A program made the position numbers and the translations under genes. Below, piece after piece: positions 1 through 11,360 of a stretch of 64,000 nucleotides of DNA. How positions within the stretch are numbered: the stretch's first letter is position 1; every line of letters begins with the position of its first letter. The notes below the pieces were generated by a model, which saw only the letters and a program-made list of their open reading frames with translations, ran no database searches and was not told where the DNA came from. This DNA comes from Meghimatium bilineatum (lineage: Eukaryota; Mollusca; Gastropoda; Stylommatophora; Philomycidae): contig CM067322.1 in NCBI GenBank assembly GCA_034231615.1, positions 52,582,456 through 52,646,455 on the forward strand, in the 5' to 3' direction.

Positions 1-247
1 AAAGAATAGCCACACTGTTTACCTTCCACACATGTCGTAAAAGGTGACTAAGGAGGTTATGGGATGGAGTTGGCTGTCCCATCCCATATAGGGTCAGTGA
101 CCCAAATCCATGCTGAAGTCGGATGTGTAAGGCCGAAAGGCGCAGATATAGCAGCAATGCTGTAAACCATGACAAACATATTCAGTTCTCCAGACTACAT
201 CCTGCTAATCTGCAGGAGTTTTAGAACGAATGCAGAAGAAGAAGAAG
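1..247 (+). mobile_element. SINE-1 copy, nearly full length
   Basis: Short dispersed repeat seen about fifteen times in this window. It has a conserved AAAGAATAGC start, a middle block reading GGCTGTCCCATCCCATATAG, a block with CTGAAGTCGGATGTG, and a 3' end CCTGCTAATCTGCAGG followed by GAGTTTTAGAACGAATGCAG and a GAA-rich tail. The 3' end can fold into a 5-bp stem (CCTGC/GCAGG). The window edge cuts the first bases. No clear tRNA-like A or B box was seen, so the head is of unknown origin. Confidence 0.75.
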
Positions 248-346
248 ACAATATGCATGGCAAGTCACAATGTTGCAATTATATGCTTCCCTTTTGGGTC
301 AGACAACATACAGGAAATTGTAATGACTTATGGATATTCAGCAAGT

Positions 347-412
347 GCAACACATTCCGCTCTGTGGACTACATCTATCTAGTATGCAGTAGTATGAGAA
401 CAAATGCTTAGA
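347..412 (+). mobile_element. SINE-1 3' fragment
   Basis: Diverged copy of the SINE-1 tail: a GGACTACATC core, a GTATGCAG block in the place of the usual hairpin, and GAGAACAAATGC at the end. It lacks everything upstream, as expected for a 5'-truncated retrotransposed copy. Confidence 0.5.
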
Positions 413-749
413 TAAATAAATCACAATGAAATATAAGAGATTATACACGAGAAGATATAGATTGATCATTTCATTTCAGATCATCAAGAAGCTGTCTTGA
501 CTTCTTCTGTGCATGGAGAAATTGGCAGGGCTCCATGGCTTCCCTTTCCCTTAGATAACCCGGATGCTTGTAAAAATAGTGGACTGACTTGCCCTATCCA
601 GTCTAACACAACTTTAGACTTCCAACCAATTTTGAAAGTTTTATCCATATATCCAGTTGTAAGTTTGAGAGTGTTCTATGTTTTTAAAAAATAGATCATA
701 CTAAATATGTTGTATGTTAGTTGTCAGATAATTGAGTATATAATGCAGA

Positions 750-1064
750 TGATGGGTATTACCAACTATCCAGAAGAGACCATGTTATCCTGCTGAACAT
801 CAGAACTAGTCACAACAAAATGAGACATCATTTGTACACCAAATTCAAAATAGGTACAACTGGGCTCTGTCATTGCAGCCTTGCGAATATGACAGCAGAG
901 CATATCCTACAAGTATGCAGACCTGAGAAACAAGACATGGCACACCCCAATCAGTGTTGAAGAGAAACTGTATGGCACAGTGGACACTTTAAAACAGACA
1001 GCAGCCTATATCATAGAATCCGGAGTCCCAACCTGACTGAGTAATGATCGCAGAAGAAGAAGAA
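750..1064 (+). mobile_element. LINE fragment, region after the RNase H domain
   Basis: The translation matches the segment after the RNase H domain of the LINE seen best at 39308-39853: a histidine/leucine-rich block with HNKMRHHLYTKFKIGTT, then CHC and AEHILQVC. It ends at a GCAGAAGAAGAAG tail, the same kind of tail as the SINEs. The reading frame is broken by a stop and shifts near the end. 5'-truncated and non-functional. Confidence 0.65.
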
Positions 1065-1079
1065 AATTGAGTTCTTGTG

Positions 1080-1165
1080 TATTGCTGAGGCCTAAAAAAG
1101 AGAGCAAAGAATAGTGACATTGTTACCTATTATGCGTGCCATATTAGGTGTCTAAGGAGGTTATA
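1080..1165 (+). mobile_element. SINE-1 5' fragment
   Basis: Matches the head of SINE-1 (GCTGAGGCCT, GAGCAAAGAATAG, CTAAGGAGGTTATATG) and then stops matching. It starts just after the GAA-rich end of the LINE fragment at 750-1064, so it may have inserted into that tail. Confidence 0.5.
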
Positions 1166-1169
1166 TGTC

Positions 1170-1792
1170 ATATATGACCAGTGGAATTATTAGCTTTGGT
1201 TTGCAGAAGGCAACCGAGGCTGGACTAAACATTCGATAAATCTATGCCTTGTTCCATAGCACCATAAATGTATTTTAGGTGAGTCAAAATAATAACATAC
1301 ACACCTACAAAGAGAAGCAGTTTCAGCCATCACATTAGGACTGAGTTACTGAAATTTTGGAGACGATATTGCAGGCTAATTTTTACATTTATTATTTTGT
1401 ATGACCAACTAATGATATTATAGATTTAAAAATGGCCTGCAAATGATGTTGTAATTTTGCAAATGGATTCAGCACAAAAAAGGTTCCCTGCAGGAGTTGA
1501 GAGTAAATGCAGATCATCATTATGTATGGCATCCTGGACACATCGATATGTTCTTCTGTTTCCTTATTGTTATTTCTATATGCTACTCGTTTCCTGCAAC
1601 TCCATGCATCCAACCCAGAATTAGCATTCTGGCCATAGACAGAGAGGAAAAAATACTAACTGCCTCTTCCATTTGGTCTAACACTTTGATTGCCTTCAAA
1701 ATTTTGGCATGGACCATCAAACAATCGCTTGATATTGCAGTCACACTCTGCTGTTTCATTTCCTTTAACACCCTCATGTCCAGGCCCAAAAG
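1170..1792. other. unassigned AT-rich stretch
   Basis: No coding exon or known repeat recognised, apart from a short SINE-tail-like piece near 1490-1515 (TGCAGGAGTTGAGAGTAAAT). Open frames here have no recognisable protein content. Confidence 0.4.
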
Positions 1793-2939
1793 TTTTTTTG
1801 TTTGTTTTGCGTTCGCTCCATTGTAACCATCACAGATATCCGTGCGATTTCCGCCGGGAGCGTGATTACGCTGTGCCACCGTTATGCACCTTGTAGGCCT
1901 AGCACATCCAATTTCAGCATGCCTTGACAATTCGGGTAGGCTACCCTTAGCCTGTGACAGCCTCTATATCTGTCTCCAGGCACGCGTAGTGGCGACTCTT
2001 CGCCCAGACGATTTTTGCTCTCGTCTGACTCGCACAGGTGTTCCACTGTCTATGAACTTGCCTCGTGTAATTGGACGTGCTGTGCCTGTGCCCATTGGGT
2101 ACTGAACCGTTTCTCATCCAGGTGTCATTCACCAACATCGTGTACCCCTTGTCCAAGTTCGAGTCTCACACCAAGCGTTTGAGAGCAAGGCGTTCTCGAG
2201 CTGAGCGTCCTTGTCCCAATAGCGCCTGAGCCCATCAGGTACTGAATCCTTTCTCTCTTCAAGTGTATTTCGGGTGTAGGAAAACCTGACAGTAGAGTTG
2301 GGCCAAGGCTAAATAGTTGTCCCTTTTGTGCCTGAGCCCATCGGGTACAGAACCCTTTCTCTCTGCAAGTGTACTTCCGTTATAGGAAACCTTGACAGTA
2401 GAGTTGGGTTAGGTCTTCTTGCTTTACCAAACGCCAATGGATGGGTCTGGGTCTCTGCCTGTAAGGAACACAGGTAACTAGAAGCTCGCCTCGAGCTGAC
2501 GGAGCTTGTAGTTCCCCTTTCCTAGAGACTTTTCACTTTCTATTTGCTGCCCTCTAGCGCTGTTCTGCCCTTTCATTGTTTCATTGTACTTGGTATGAAA
2601 TCTATTTGTCTCTCGCCATGCATCTACCTTTACGTGCATTTTACATTGGCCGCCCCTCCAATGTTCGGACTGGACTGACTAGCTTCACTGTATGTCGACA
2701 GTGTCGCTATATGTGGTGATGCTGGTGGTGTCGGAGATATTGTCTGTCTCTTGTGCAGTCAAATCTCTTTCCATCTGCTACCTCCACATTCTCGGACACG
2801 ATCCCTAAATGATTTGGCCAGAATCAGCTCGAGCTGCTGTATTTCTGTTTCCAGGGTGCACCGCGTGGAGGTACATTTGGGATCTTGGTTATCTGCTAAC
2901 CCTGGGTCCGCCTAGAGCAATGCGTTCCCTTTGCACCCC
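1793..2939 (-). mobile_element. element A, reverse copy (about 1.15 kb)
   Basis: The same sequence as 18790-20018, in opposite orientation. It is richer in G+C and CpG than its surroundings. On the minus strand it begins GGGGTGCAAAGGGAACGCAT and ends in an A-rich tail (seen as T7 at 1793-1799). An internal unit of about 110 bp containing GACAGTAGAGTTGGG repeats in tandem near 2220-2420. No target-site duplication was found at this copy. There is no intact protein. The A-rich 3' tail and the 11-12-bp duplications at the other copies point to target-primed reverse transcription; the family is unknown to me. Confidence 0.6.
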
Positions 2940-2984
2940 AATGTGTACATAAGAAATAAAGTAGAGATGTGTTCAGGAGCCATA

Positions 2985-3270
2985 GCTTTCAATAGAGAAA
3001 CAATGAAAACTAGCATGGTTTGGACATGTATTCAGGCACGATTCCTTTTCAAAAACAATACTGCAGGGAACTGTCAAGGGTGGAAGCAGAGGAGGACAAA
3101 TAAAGGCATGGACAGATAATATCAAGGAATGGACAGGGCAAGATATTTCCACACTCATCCGCATCGCTGAGAATAGAATTCGCTGGAGGACTCTGTGTGC
3201 TGAGGCATCCAATGTGGTACCCTTACGACCTTGAAGGGTTACAGGTTTTAATTGATATTGATTGATATGG
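2985..3270 (+). mobile_element. LINE C-terminal fragment
   Basis: One frame reads KLAWFGHVFRHDSFSKTILQ, then GGSRGGQIKAWTDNIKEWTG and IAENRIRWRTLCAEASNVVP followed by a stop. This is the typical end of non-LTR retrotransposon ORF2 proteins (FGH motif, a G-R-rich linker, W-DNIKEW, a final R-RWR block). It begins next to element A (end 2939), which may have interrupted it. Confidence 0.7.
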
Positions 3271-3615
3271 AACAAAAGAACTCCAGACAATGGCAGATTT
3301 CACTCAGAAAACTTATCTGACTGTGGATTTCAAGCAATAAACAAAAGCAAAGAAATACACATAACTGTAAACACATAGTAATGGGAAATAAAAGGATTAC
3401 CTATGCCTGTGACATCTGTGTGATAACAAAGAGTGCCTGTTTTGGCTATGTAATTAACTAAAGAGCAATCTTCTATGACAATCTTCATTGTAGGTATGTG
3501 ATGTATTTGAATTGCTATTTCTCTTTTAAATCATAAACAGTGCTGAATTTTGATTTGATTGGTCAATTAAAAAGAAAGATGGGAAATTTGGTCACATATT
3601 TAGACTGTACAGAAT

Positions 3616-4200
3616 CATGTAGAGCAAGTCATGTGGAGTGGGGAAATCGATGTCTGTGCTGCTCATGATATCCATATTGCACAAGGATTGCAATATTCGA
3701 AATATAAAATCCAAATGAATATTGCTTTTATAGATCAAGTGAAAGCCTTTGACCGAATAAATAGAGAACTGCTCTGGAGTATTCTAGAAAATTATGGAAT
3801 AAAAGAACCATTATTAGACTGTGTAAGAGCCATATACAAAGATAGTGAAAGTGCAGTTAGAACAAGTACAGGACTTACAGAAAGAGGTTTTCAGTAACAT
3901 CAGGAGTTAGACAGGGATGTGTCTTATTACCATTATTGTTTATTATTTATATGGATAATATTGCCTAAACAGTAGAAACATCACCAGATGTTTACCATCC
4001 AAACTTAACTACTCTTTGCTGGCAATCAGTGCCTACTCCACAGTTCAAGTGAAGAGCTGCAAGATCACATATACTTACTCAGCAAAAGCTGTCTCAATCA
4101 CAACATGAAGATCAACACAGAAAAAACATAAGTAATGCCTATAGGCAGAGAACCCAATACAATCAGCATAAAGATAAATGATCAATTACTGGAACAAGTG
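3616..4200 (+). mobile_element. LINE reverse transcriptase, first part
   Basis: The translation shows RT motif A (AFIDQVKAFDRINRELLW), then LENYGIKEPLLDCVRAIYKD, and after a frame change motif B (SGVRQGCVLLPLLFIIYMDN). Further on come MKINTEKT and NDQLLEQV. The YADD-box region is degraded. The copy is interrupted at 4200 by element A and resumes at 5119; the 12-bp segment CTGGAACAAGTG (4189-4200) is the target-site duplication. Domain order is that of a non-LTR ORF2; the clade is not assigned. Confidence 0.8.
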
Positions 4201-5118
4201 GGTGCTAAGTGGGCACCAATTGCTCTTGGCGGACCCAGGGTTAACAGATAACCTAGATCTAAAATTACCTCTTTGTCGTGCACCCAGGAAACAAAAATGC
4301 AGCGGATCGTGTTGTTTCTGGCTAACACTTTTAGGGGTCATGTCCGTGAATGTGGAGGCTGCAAGCAGAATGAGAATTGACTGCACAAGACTAGCAATAT
4401 CTTTGAAATCTGTGGGAACACATACAGTGACATGGTTGACACACAGTGACACAAGGAATTCTGACTAGGTCAGCCAGAGTGAAAATGCATTGGAGGAGAA
4501 AATAATTACAATGAGAGGGCAGCACAGCACCAGAGGTCAATGCTATTTGCAAATAGAACGAGAAAACATTACATGGAAAATGGAACTAAAGTACTGTTGA
4601 GCTCAAGAACAAGCTTCTAGTCCCCTGCACTCCTAAATATATGTAAAGACTTGGACTTGAATGAGGGATTCACACATCTACTGCCAATTTTCTCCTGTAC
4701 CGGAATAATGCTCGCGGTTGAGAAAAGGTTCAGTACCAGATGGGCACATGCACAACATGTCTAATTACACGAGTCAAGTTCACTGGCAGTGGAACACCTC
4801 ATGTGAGATAGACGAGGTTGATCTTAGTTTATATCCCTGATTACCGCCTTCTCTGAGACTTCCACCCTGGAATATGTTTTGACCTGTAAAGTCCAAGGGC
4901 ACAGTGGATGATAATTGTCACGGCAAGGCGACACATCTGGCGACAGATAGGAAGGCTGTCACAGGATAGGGAAGCCTACCCAAATTAAAGGCATGCTGAA
5001 ATCGGATGTGCTATGCCTATATTGCTCAACGATAGTACAGTGTATTTTCCATGTGATTTCCCAGTGGAAACCGCACACATTTGTGTGCTGGTTATCAAGG
5101 AGCTGACGCAAACAGACA
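4201..5118 (+). mobile_element. element A copy inserted in a LINE
   Basis: Diverged 0.9-kb copy of element A: it opens with GGACCCAGGGTTAACAGATAA and continues through the AATGTGGAGGC block to the GAAACCGCACAC block. It is flanked by CTGGAACAAGTG (4189-4200) and CTGAAACAAATG (5119-5130), 10 of 12 identical. Removing it restores LLEQVYEFKYLWSIF in the LINE, which confirms an insertion. Confidence 0.75.
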
Positions 5119-5580
5119 CTGAAACAAATGTATGAATTTAAATATCTTTGGAGTATTTTTATAGACGATGGAAGAATGGACAGAGAGCTAGAGACAAGAA
5201 TTAAAATAGCTAACTTCGTAAACTATGAACTTACACCGATTTTAAACACACATCTACCCCGATGAAAACCAAAAGGCAAATAATAAATTCAATCTTCATA
5301 CCAACTTTGTGTTATCAATGTCAGACATGGACACAAACAAAAGAACAAGAGAAAGCTTACTACATGTAAAATTAGATGTCTAAGAAAAGCAGCAAACAGA
5401 AAGCGAGATCATGTGAGAAATGAAGAGAGTACAAGAATTGTAGGAAGAACATGTGTGGTCAAATATTTTGAAAAACAGAAACTGAAATGGTTCAGCCACT
5501 TAATGAGAATGATCCCTTATTGGTCAGTTGCAAGAGCATGCAACATTAAAATGGAAACAAACATACTATAGCCTAAAAAC
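5119..5580 (+). mobile_element. LINE reverse transcriptase, second part
   Basis: Continuation of the LINE at 3616-4200 after the element A insertion: YEFKYLWSIFIDDGRMDREL, then a KIRCLRKA block and KQKLKWFSHLMRM, the usual C-terminal landmarks after the RT domain. Several stops interrupt the frame, so the copy is dead. Confidence 0.7.
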
Positions 5581-6394
5581 TGATCGTCTTTCAATCTTGC
5601 GATGCCTTCCAGTGAAAGCAGAGAAAAGACGATAGACCAGCATTGCAGTCTCTCACACATTGATTTATACAGTGATGAGTCATTACTTGCCAATGTGGCC
5701 ACATCTCTAAGGGTAATACATGTATGGTCTTAAGGTACCCAGTCACCATGTTCATAATGATGAATTCAGCTTATTTTGGGATAGCTTCAGAGTTTAAGGA
5801 TGTCTGACATATTGTTAACGCAGTTATATCAGCTGGAGTTAAGGGGGGCATACACAAGTTCCATCACAAGTAAATTTGTATTAAACCATTGTCAGGATGT
5901 CTGGCGGAAATACACAACCAAGCTGTAAATCGTGACACAATGCATTGTATTCTCCAGACTACATCCTGTCAATCTGTGGGAGTTTGAGAATTAGTGAAGA
6001 AGTATCATTGAAGAATTTGCTTATAGTTTCTGTGACATAACTGTAGCCATTTTTTAAATAGAAATTGTCAATACTTGTATTCACAGCTTAGTCAGGTACT
6101 TGTCAAATGGGAACTTAGGAACAAAGATGGTGCTGATGTTTTCTGTATCGTTATGCCAGCAAGCATTGTGGATTAATGTCAAACTTGACCGCAAGTGTTC
6201 CTATTCTGTTATGCCTGCATGTTAAAAAAAATGCTTTTATCTTGAACAGAATTGAATTGCATACTTTTTTATAATATGTGTTTTATGGTAATATCTTGAG
6301 AAAAGAGAAGTATTTTTGTGATATGGTAAGATAGAATGTTTCATATTAGTTGGTAAAATAGATGGTTAATGGGTCGGATACTAAGAATATCTTA
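5581..6394. other. unassigned AT-rich stretch with one SINE tail
   Basis: Apart from the SINE-1 fragment at 5915-6003 I see nothing coding and no tandem array here. Confidence 0.4.
5915..6003 (+). mobile_element. SINE-1 3' fragment
   Basis: The SINE-1 tail beginning at GCTGTAAATCGTGACACAAT, through CCAGACTACATCCTG, a mutated hairpin, GAGTTTGAGAAT and GAAGAAG. 5'-truncated. Confidence 0.65.
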
Positions 6395-6612
6395 ATATCA
6401 ATCAATCAAGTGCCATGGCGTAGACGATCATGTTTCTCCATGACTCTCTGTCTCTTGTGTTATCAATAAGCTCAATTGGTGAACTTTTACTATGCCACAA
6501 TACAAGTCCATCTAGTAACTTTTCTCTTTGTCGTCCCCTATCTCTTCTCCCCTTGATCTTTCCAGTGGTTATTAAGTGTTCAAACTGTGTTCTTCTCAGT
6601 ACAATTTAGGAC
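6395..6612 (-). mobile_element. LINE C-terminal fragment
   Basis: The minus strand reads RRTQFEHLITTGKIKGRRDR, then GRQREKLLDGLVLWHSK and NTRDRESWRNM, matching the C-terminus of the LINE at 17445-18355 (same family, opposite strand). Only the last 70 or so residues remain. Confidence 0.7.
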
Positions 6613-6714
6613 AAAGAATAAGCAACAACATGTTTGAGCCACGAAATAATGAACATTTAGTAGTGAAGTGATATGATTGCCTAGACTCTAGTTCATAGCA
6701 CGTAAATTGTCGAA

Positions 6715-6850
6715 TCTGGCAGCAGTCCTTGCGACTGTAACAAAATTGTATATCTCTAACAATTTTATGATTACGATAGCCATTTTGTATCTAGGACTAA
6801 ACAGGCAGTAAATGACATCACACAACTACACAGATTACAGATTAAAAAAA
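6715..6850. repeat. repeat C, first copy
   Basis: Shares ordered blocks with 34560-34700: GCAGTCCT near the start, GTAACAAA, ATAGCCATTTTGTATCTAG, a CTAA block, then TGACATCACA (TGATGTCACA in the other copy) and CACAATTT-like sequence. A dispersed repeat of unknown type; the shared TGACATCA-like site may be chance. Confidence 0.45.
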
Positions 6851-7324
6851 ATTGCAGATCGGCGCAGATTTAAAAAAAAGTGTAAAGTAGGAAATATTTT
6901 GGGATAGGACCAACATTTTTAGTGTGTCTAATGAATGCATTTTCGGAATTAAATTCAACAGCCCAGAGTTACTTCAAGAGCTAAATCATATTTATTATAA
7001 TGATGGATGTAGTTTTACATTACTTTCAGCAAATCACACAAGCTCATCTGTGAATTATTAAAGAATTCACCAGCAACTCACATCAAAGAACTGTATTTCA
7101 TGGGCTCAGCCATTTTAGAATGATGTACTATCCCTTCCATAAGCTATTTTTAGTAATACTCTCGCTACTGTTGCAGTATTACTATCATAGTGCATTTGAG
7201 TTTTGTTGAAGCTAGTCACAAATTGGATATTCCCGAAACTCAATTATTGTCAAACTTGGTCAGCAAATTGTTAGTATAAGTAAAAAAAACTATACAAGGT
7301 CATGATATATGCACATTTATATAT

Positions 7325-7497
7325 GCATGTTTCCCGCCGAAGATGGATGTGTTGGGCCATTGGCGCAAATAAAACGGCAACACAACGCATTTCCATTTTC
7401 TGGACTACATCCAACTGGAAATCTTGTAGGATCATTGTCCTGTTACAAGAGAAATCCAGTGGGAATTTGAGAATGAACGCTGAAGACGAAGAAGAGT
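7325..7497 (+). mobile_element. SINE-2 copy
   Basis: Second dispersed short repeat: GAAGATGGATGTGTTGGGCC, a GGCGCAAATAAAACGG block, ACACAACGCATTTCCATT, TGGACTACATCC, then a two-storey hairpin and GAATTTGAGAATGAACGCTG with a GAAGACGAAGAAG tail. The end (GACTACATCC and TTTGAGAATGAA) is shared with SINE-1; the extra hairpin is what sets it apart. Confidence 0.75.
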
Positions 7498-8107
7498 ATG
7501 CATGTTTTATCCCCAGAAGTTATCAGCGATGAAATTTGTGTTTCTTATGTACAATGGGGGAGTTTCTCTAGATCTTTCTTTCATGTATAGAAGACTCTAT
7601 TAGTATGCAATGAAAATTATGTTTCATCCTTATATTTTCTTATATGAAGCTGCATTTGTTTTCGGTAAATGGTCAATTTTAGTCCTGACCATGTTGTTCT
7701 GTCCCAGTTGCTTTGATGTGCCATTTAAATTTGAATTCTGGCTCCTTTGACATTTTATCTCCTTGTTCAGCGGGTTTTTTTCATCATCAAAAGTCTACAA
7801 CATAAACGTTGATAAAACTAGAAAATGCAGCTCAAGATTCAACTATCTAGTGTTAATTTATATTTATTGGCAAGAGTGCCACAAAGTATTAGAGCAAGGA
7901 GAGTGTCTGCCATACAACATAAACATGATAGAAATATATGTGTAGAACAACTACATAATAGGCCTACTAAGAACATTGTCTGGTATCGAAGGATTTTTAG
8001 GCCCACATTGGACTAATCAGTCATCTATAAACTCATGCACACAACTGATTTATATGTGAGTGGATGAACTCAAGTGGTAGTAATCATGTTTATTTATCAC
8101 CCGTGTG
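7498..8107. other. unassigned AT-rich stretch
   Basis: No exon, repeat or RNA gene recognised. Confidence 0.4.
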
Positions 8108-8565
8108 TTGCTGGGGCCTGAAATGGGAGCAAAGAATAGCAATAATGTTTATCTTTGTTGTAGGTGGTAAGAGATGACTAAATAGGTTTTGAGGTGAAGT
8201 TGGCTGTCCCATCCCATACCTTCTTTCAGCGTTCATTCTCAAACTCCCACTGGATCTCTTTTATAACAGGACCATGATGATAAAGTCAACAGGACCGAGG
8301 TCTTGCTAGATTTCCAGCAAGATGTAGTCCAGATGCGGGAATTGCACTGTTGCTGTTTTATTTGCGCCAATGGTCCGACACATCCATCTTTGGCGAAATC
8401 CCATCCCATATAGGGTCAGTGACGCAGAAGCTTTGCTGAAGTCAGATATTCCAGACTAAAAGGCACAGATACACAGCTAAGCTGTATACCATGACAGCGC
8501 ATTTTGTTCTCCGGACTAGATCCTGCTAATCTGCAGGAGTTTGAGAATGGACGCAAAAGACGAAA
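8108..8565 (+). mobile_element. SINE-1 copy interrupted by SINE-2
   Basis: SINE-1 from GCTGGGGCCTGAAATGGGAG through TTGGCTGTCCCATCCCATA at 8218, resuming at 8399-8410 with TCCCATCCCATATAGGGTCA and running to the hairpin tail near 8550. The interruption is a reverse SINE-2 (8219-8398) bounded by perfect 12-bp copies of TCCCATCCCATA. Confidence 0.8.
8219..8398 (-). mobile_element. SINE-2 nested in SINE-1
   Basis: Reverse SINE-2 flanked by perfect TCCCATCCCATA duplications (8207-8218 and 8399-8410). SINE-2 was therefore active after this SINE-1 copy landed. The central hairpin carries an extra duplicated piece (two AGGACC-type blocks). Confidence 0.8.
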
Positions 8566-9389
8566 TGTTTGTAATTTTGTTAAATGACTACAGACCATGT
8601 ATTCTATGCAGGCATTTATTTATGGAAACCTGCAATGTCTCAATGTTTTGCTGCCTTATCTGCCATGACGGTTACTTATAACAAAATCAACCATGTTGCT
8701 CCTATATGTAAAAAAATATATAAACATGATATCGTTTGATGAAAGAATCCAACGAGACACTTAAACATTGCCTCTATAAAATCTCATTTATACGTAGCTC
8801 CTATAGAGCTTCATATAATTCTCTGTTTTGTTGAATATATACTTATAGTTTATGTAGATCTTGAAACATATTATTAAATTTTGAGTTGTTTTGTAATAAT
8901 AAAAAAAAGAAACTGGATTGGAGTTTGTGCCTGCCTATGTGATTATTTATTTCTCATGGCTATGTTTATCATTTATTAATTTAAATATATTTAGGGGTAG
9001 GATGAGTTATGTAAATAAGTCTATACAGGAAGGTGGGCTGCCTCCATGAATTCAGTCGTCAGCAGGAGGTCCTCACAGTTGCCCCACAGCTTTCTCTGCA
9101 GATCTGTCTCTTGGGGCCATATTTTATTTCTAACATCATCGAAGAGTGTTCTGGGGTCTTGGGACTCTTTTGACATGGACATTGGTCAGTTTGGACAGCC
9201 TTCATTTTGTGGAGATGTGCTTGTAGTCTGCAGTGTGCTGTTCGGAGCTTAAAAATTGTTGTTTGCTTTGATCTGTTTAGCTTTAGAATGGGGTTCCATG
9301 GAAAGTTGCTGCCTGTTCTCTGACTCCATGTATGTTTGTATTTTCTTTTGTTGAGAGTTTTTTTGCATCTGATCTGATTTAAAGCAGTT
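8566..9389. other. unassigned stretch
   Basis: AT-rich up to about 9000, then more balanced composition around 9040-9250, where one plus-strand frame is open for 68 codons but shows no recognisable domain. No gene is called. Confidence 0.35.
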
Positions 9390-9630
9390 GCATGTCATTG
9401 GTTGCTGTGTATCAACAAGCAAATGCGTGTCATTGGTTGCTGTGTATCAACAAGCAGCTGCATGTCATTGGTTTCTGTGTATCAACAAGAAGCTGCGTGT
9501 TATTGGTTGCTGTGTATCAACAAGCAGCTGCATGTCATTGGTTGCTGTGTATCAACAAGCAGCTTCATGTCATTGGTTGCTGTGTATCAACAAGCAGCTG
9601 CATGTCATTGGTTGCTGTGTATCAACAAAA
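9390..9630 (+). repeat. 35-bp minisatellite, about 7 units
   Basis: Units start at 9390, 9425, 9460, 9495, 9530, 9565 and 9600, each close to GCATGTCATTGGTTGCTGTG plus TATCAACAAGCAGCT. There are no stop codons in any plus frame, and because 35 is not a multiple of three each frame cycles through all three readings. The three overlapping open frames are a by-product of the array. Confidence 0.9.
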
Positions 9631-9639
9631 ATCAAACAT

Positions 9640-10326
9640 TTTCATTGCTGTTTATGTGTACACTTTTAGAATGTAAGTTTTTGTATTTGTATATTTAAAA
9701 ATGTATGCCAAATATAAAAGTTGCTTGTTATAAATTTCTATTCATTAATAGATTTTTGGCTTAGTACAATACCATGTGTTTGTATTGTCAATAAATTACA
9801 AGCGTTAGATTTAACAGTGTGGTAAAGCTACAACTTGGTTAAAAATTTAGCAGTTTCAAATTTACAAAAAAAACATCTCCAAGGATGCATTGATTTGATC
9901 ATAAATAAAATGACACGTGAAAATGATCTGAATATGTTATTAATTTTGATTTAATTATAACATGTTTGCAACAAATCAATAATCTGATGTATTTCCCAAT
10001 ATTGTTTTTTGTCACTAATGTTGAAATTATGTTTTGAAATTATTGAGTAAGTTTAATCACATAAATTAGTTATTTAAAAAAAAACTAGTTGCTTGCTTCT
10101 GTTTACAAAGTGAAATAAATCAGATAAATCACCAATGTTAGGAACAATCCAACACACTGAAAATGTAGGGCTGCAGTACCACACAGCAAATACGGGCCTA
10201 CACAGAAAATAGATTAAAGTGTTACCAATAGTGAAATGTAATCACAATCGTCAACTGGGCACAAAATGTCTTTTGTAAATCAAATAGCAGTGGCTGCTAT
10301 TTTATATTGAATTGTTCCTCATTGAA
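9640..10326. other. AT-rich stretch without features
   Basis: Very AT-rich, no coding signal, no clear repeat unit. Confidence 0.5.
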
Positions 10327-10460
10327 AACTTAATGCAGATTGAATTTTGAGTTGAAATGTAACTTAATGCAGACTGATTACTGGATTGACATGTAACTTA
10401 ATGTAGACTTACTGCTGGGTTGACATGTAACTTGATGCAGACTGGCTGTTTGGTTGACAT
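10327..10460. repeat. degenerate minisatellite, about 4 units of 34-37 bp
   Basis: Four imperfect repeats around AACTTAATGCAGACT followed by a TTGACATG or TTGAAATG block. Confidence 0.7.
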
Positions 10461-11360
10461 ATATGTTGTTCGTCCATAACAAGTGATGATGACCATTTGT
10501 TGTATCCACTTTGGAAATTCAGAGTTCTGTCCTTGATTATGAGTTTGTAGATGGCTAATAAGCCCTATTCTAGCCAAAAATGTACTTGGACAGTTCGAGC
10601 ATGGGATGACCACTGTAGATGGTTTTTGATTCTACTTGTGACTTTCTAGCTACTTTCTGCTGGTGAGCTGCTGCACTTCTCTTTTCACAAGATGCTGTGC
10701 CTTTTTTTGTGCAAGTTCTCCTCATGTATCTTGGTCTATTTTAAAGGTTTTCAGTGAGGTCTTTAACAAGTCCTTGTAGTGCTCGTCAAGGTCTTTAACA
10801 AATCCTTTTAAACAAATTTTCAATATTGTCAATCATTGGACGTGTTTTCTAAGTTTCCTGTGATACATTTGTTTGTTAGATAAGTGTGATATTTGCACAA
10901 TAAGTGCAATATAGTTGATAAATACACAATTTCATTTCTGTTACTTTCCTATTGACAACAGTAGGTGTAGGTAACCTTTCTTGGTGAGGAGTTTATATTC
11001 GGGTATGTTTCGCAGGATTTGGGCTATAGCTGCTATCCAGAAGATTTCTCAATTTATTTATTGTAATTTGTTTCCCAAAGATTTGCTCTGATAAGACACA
11101 TTTTCTGTAGTCTTCTATTTGTATCATAAAGTGTGTCTACAAGATTCTCTTAGTTCTGTGCATGCATTCAGTATTCAAACATTGAAGATTTGATGTAATC
11201 ATTCTCATTGAAACAGCTTGTGATTTGTTAATTTGTCAGAAGTCACCAGTGCAGACAATACTTATAATTAACCTTGCGTCTTGGTGGGTCATTTTGACTA
11301 GGCTGTTTTTTTTAGTTGCTTTTTTTCTGAAGAACAAGACAATTAAATGCCTTAGTATTG
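10461..11360. other. unassigned AT-rich stretch
   Basis: No exon or familiar repeat seen. A short GGTCTTTAACAA(G/A)TCCTT direct repeat occurs near 10758-10810. Confidence 0.4.

Noticed and set aside
2973-3290. Minus-strand 105-codon open frame
   Set aside because: It is antisense to a clear LINE C-terminus on the plus strand.
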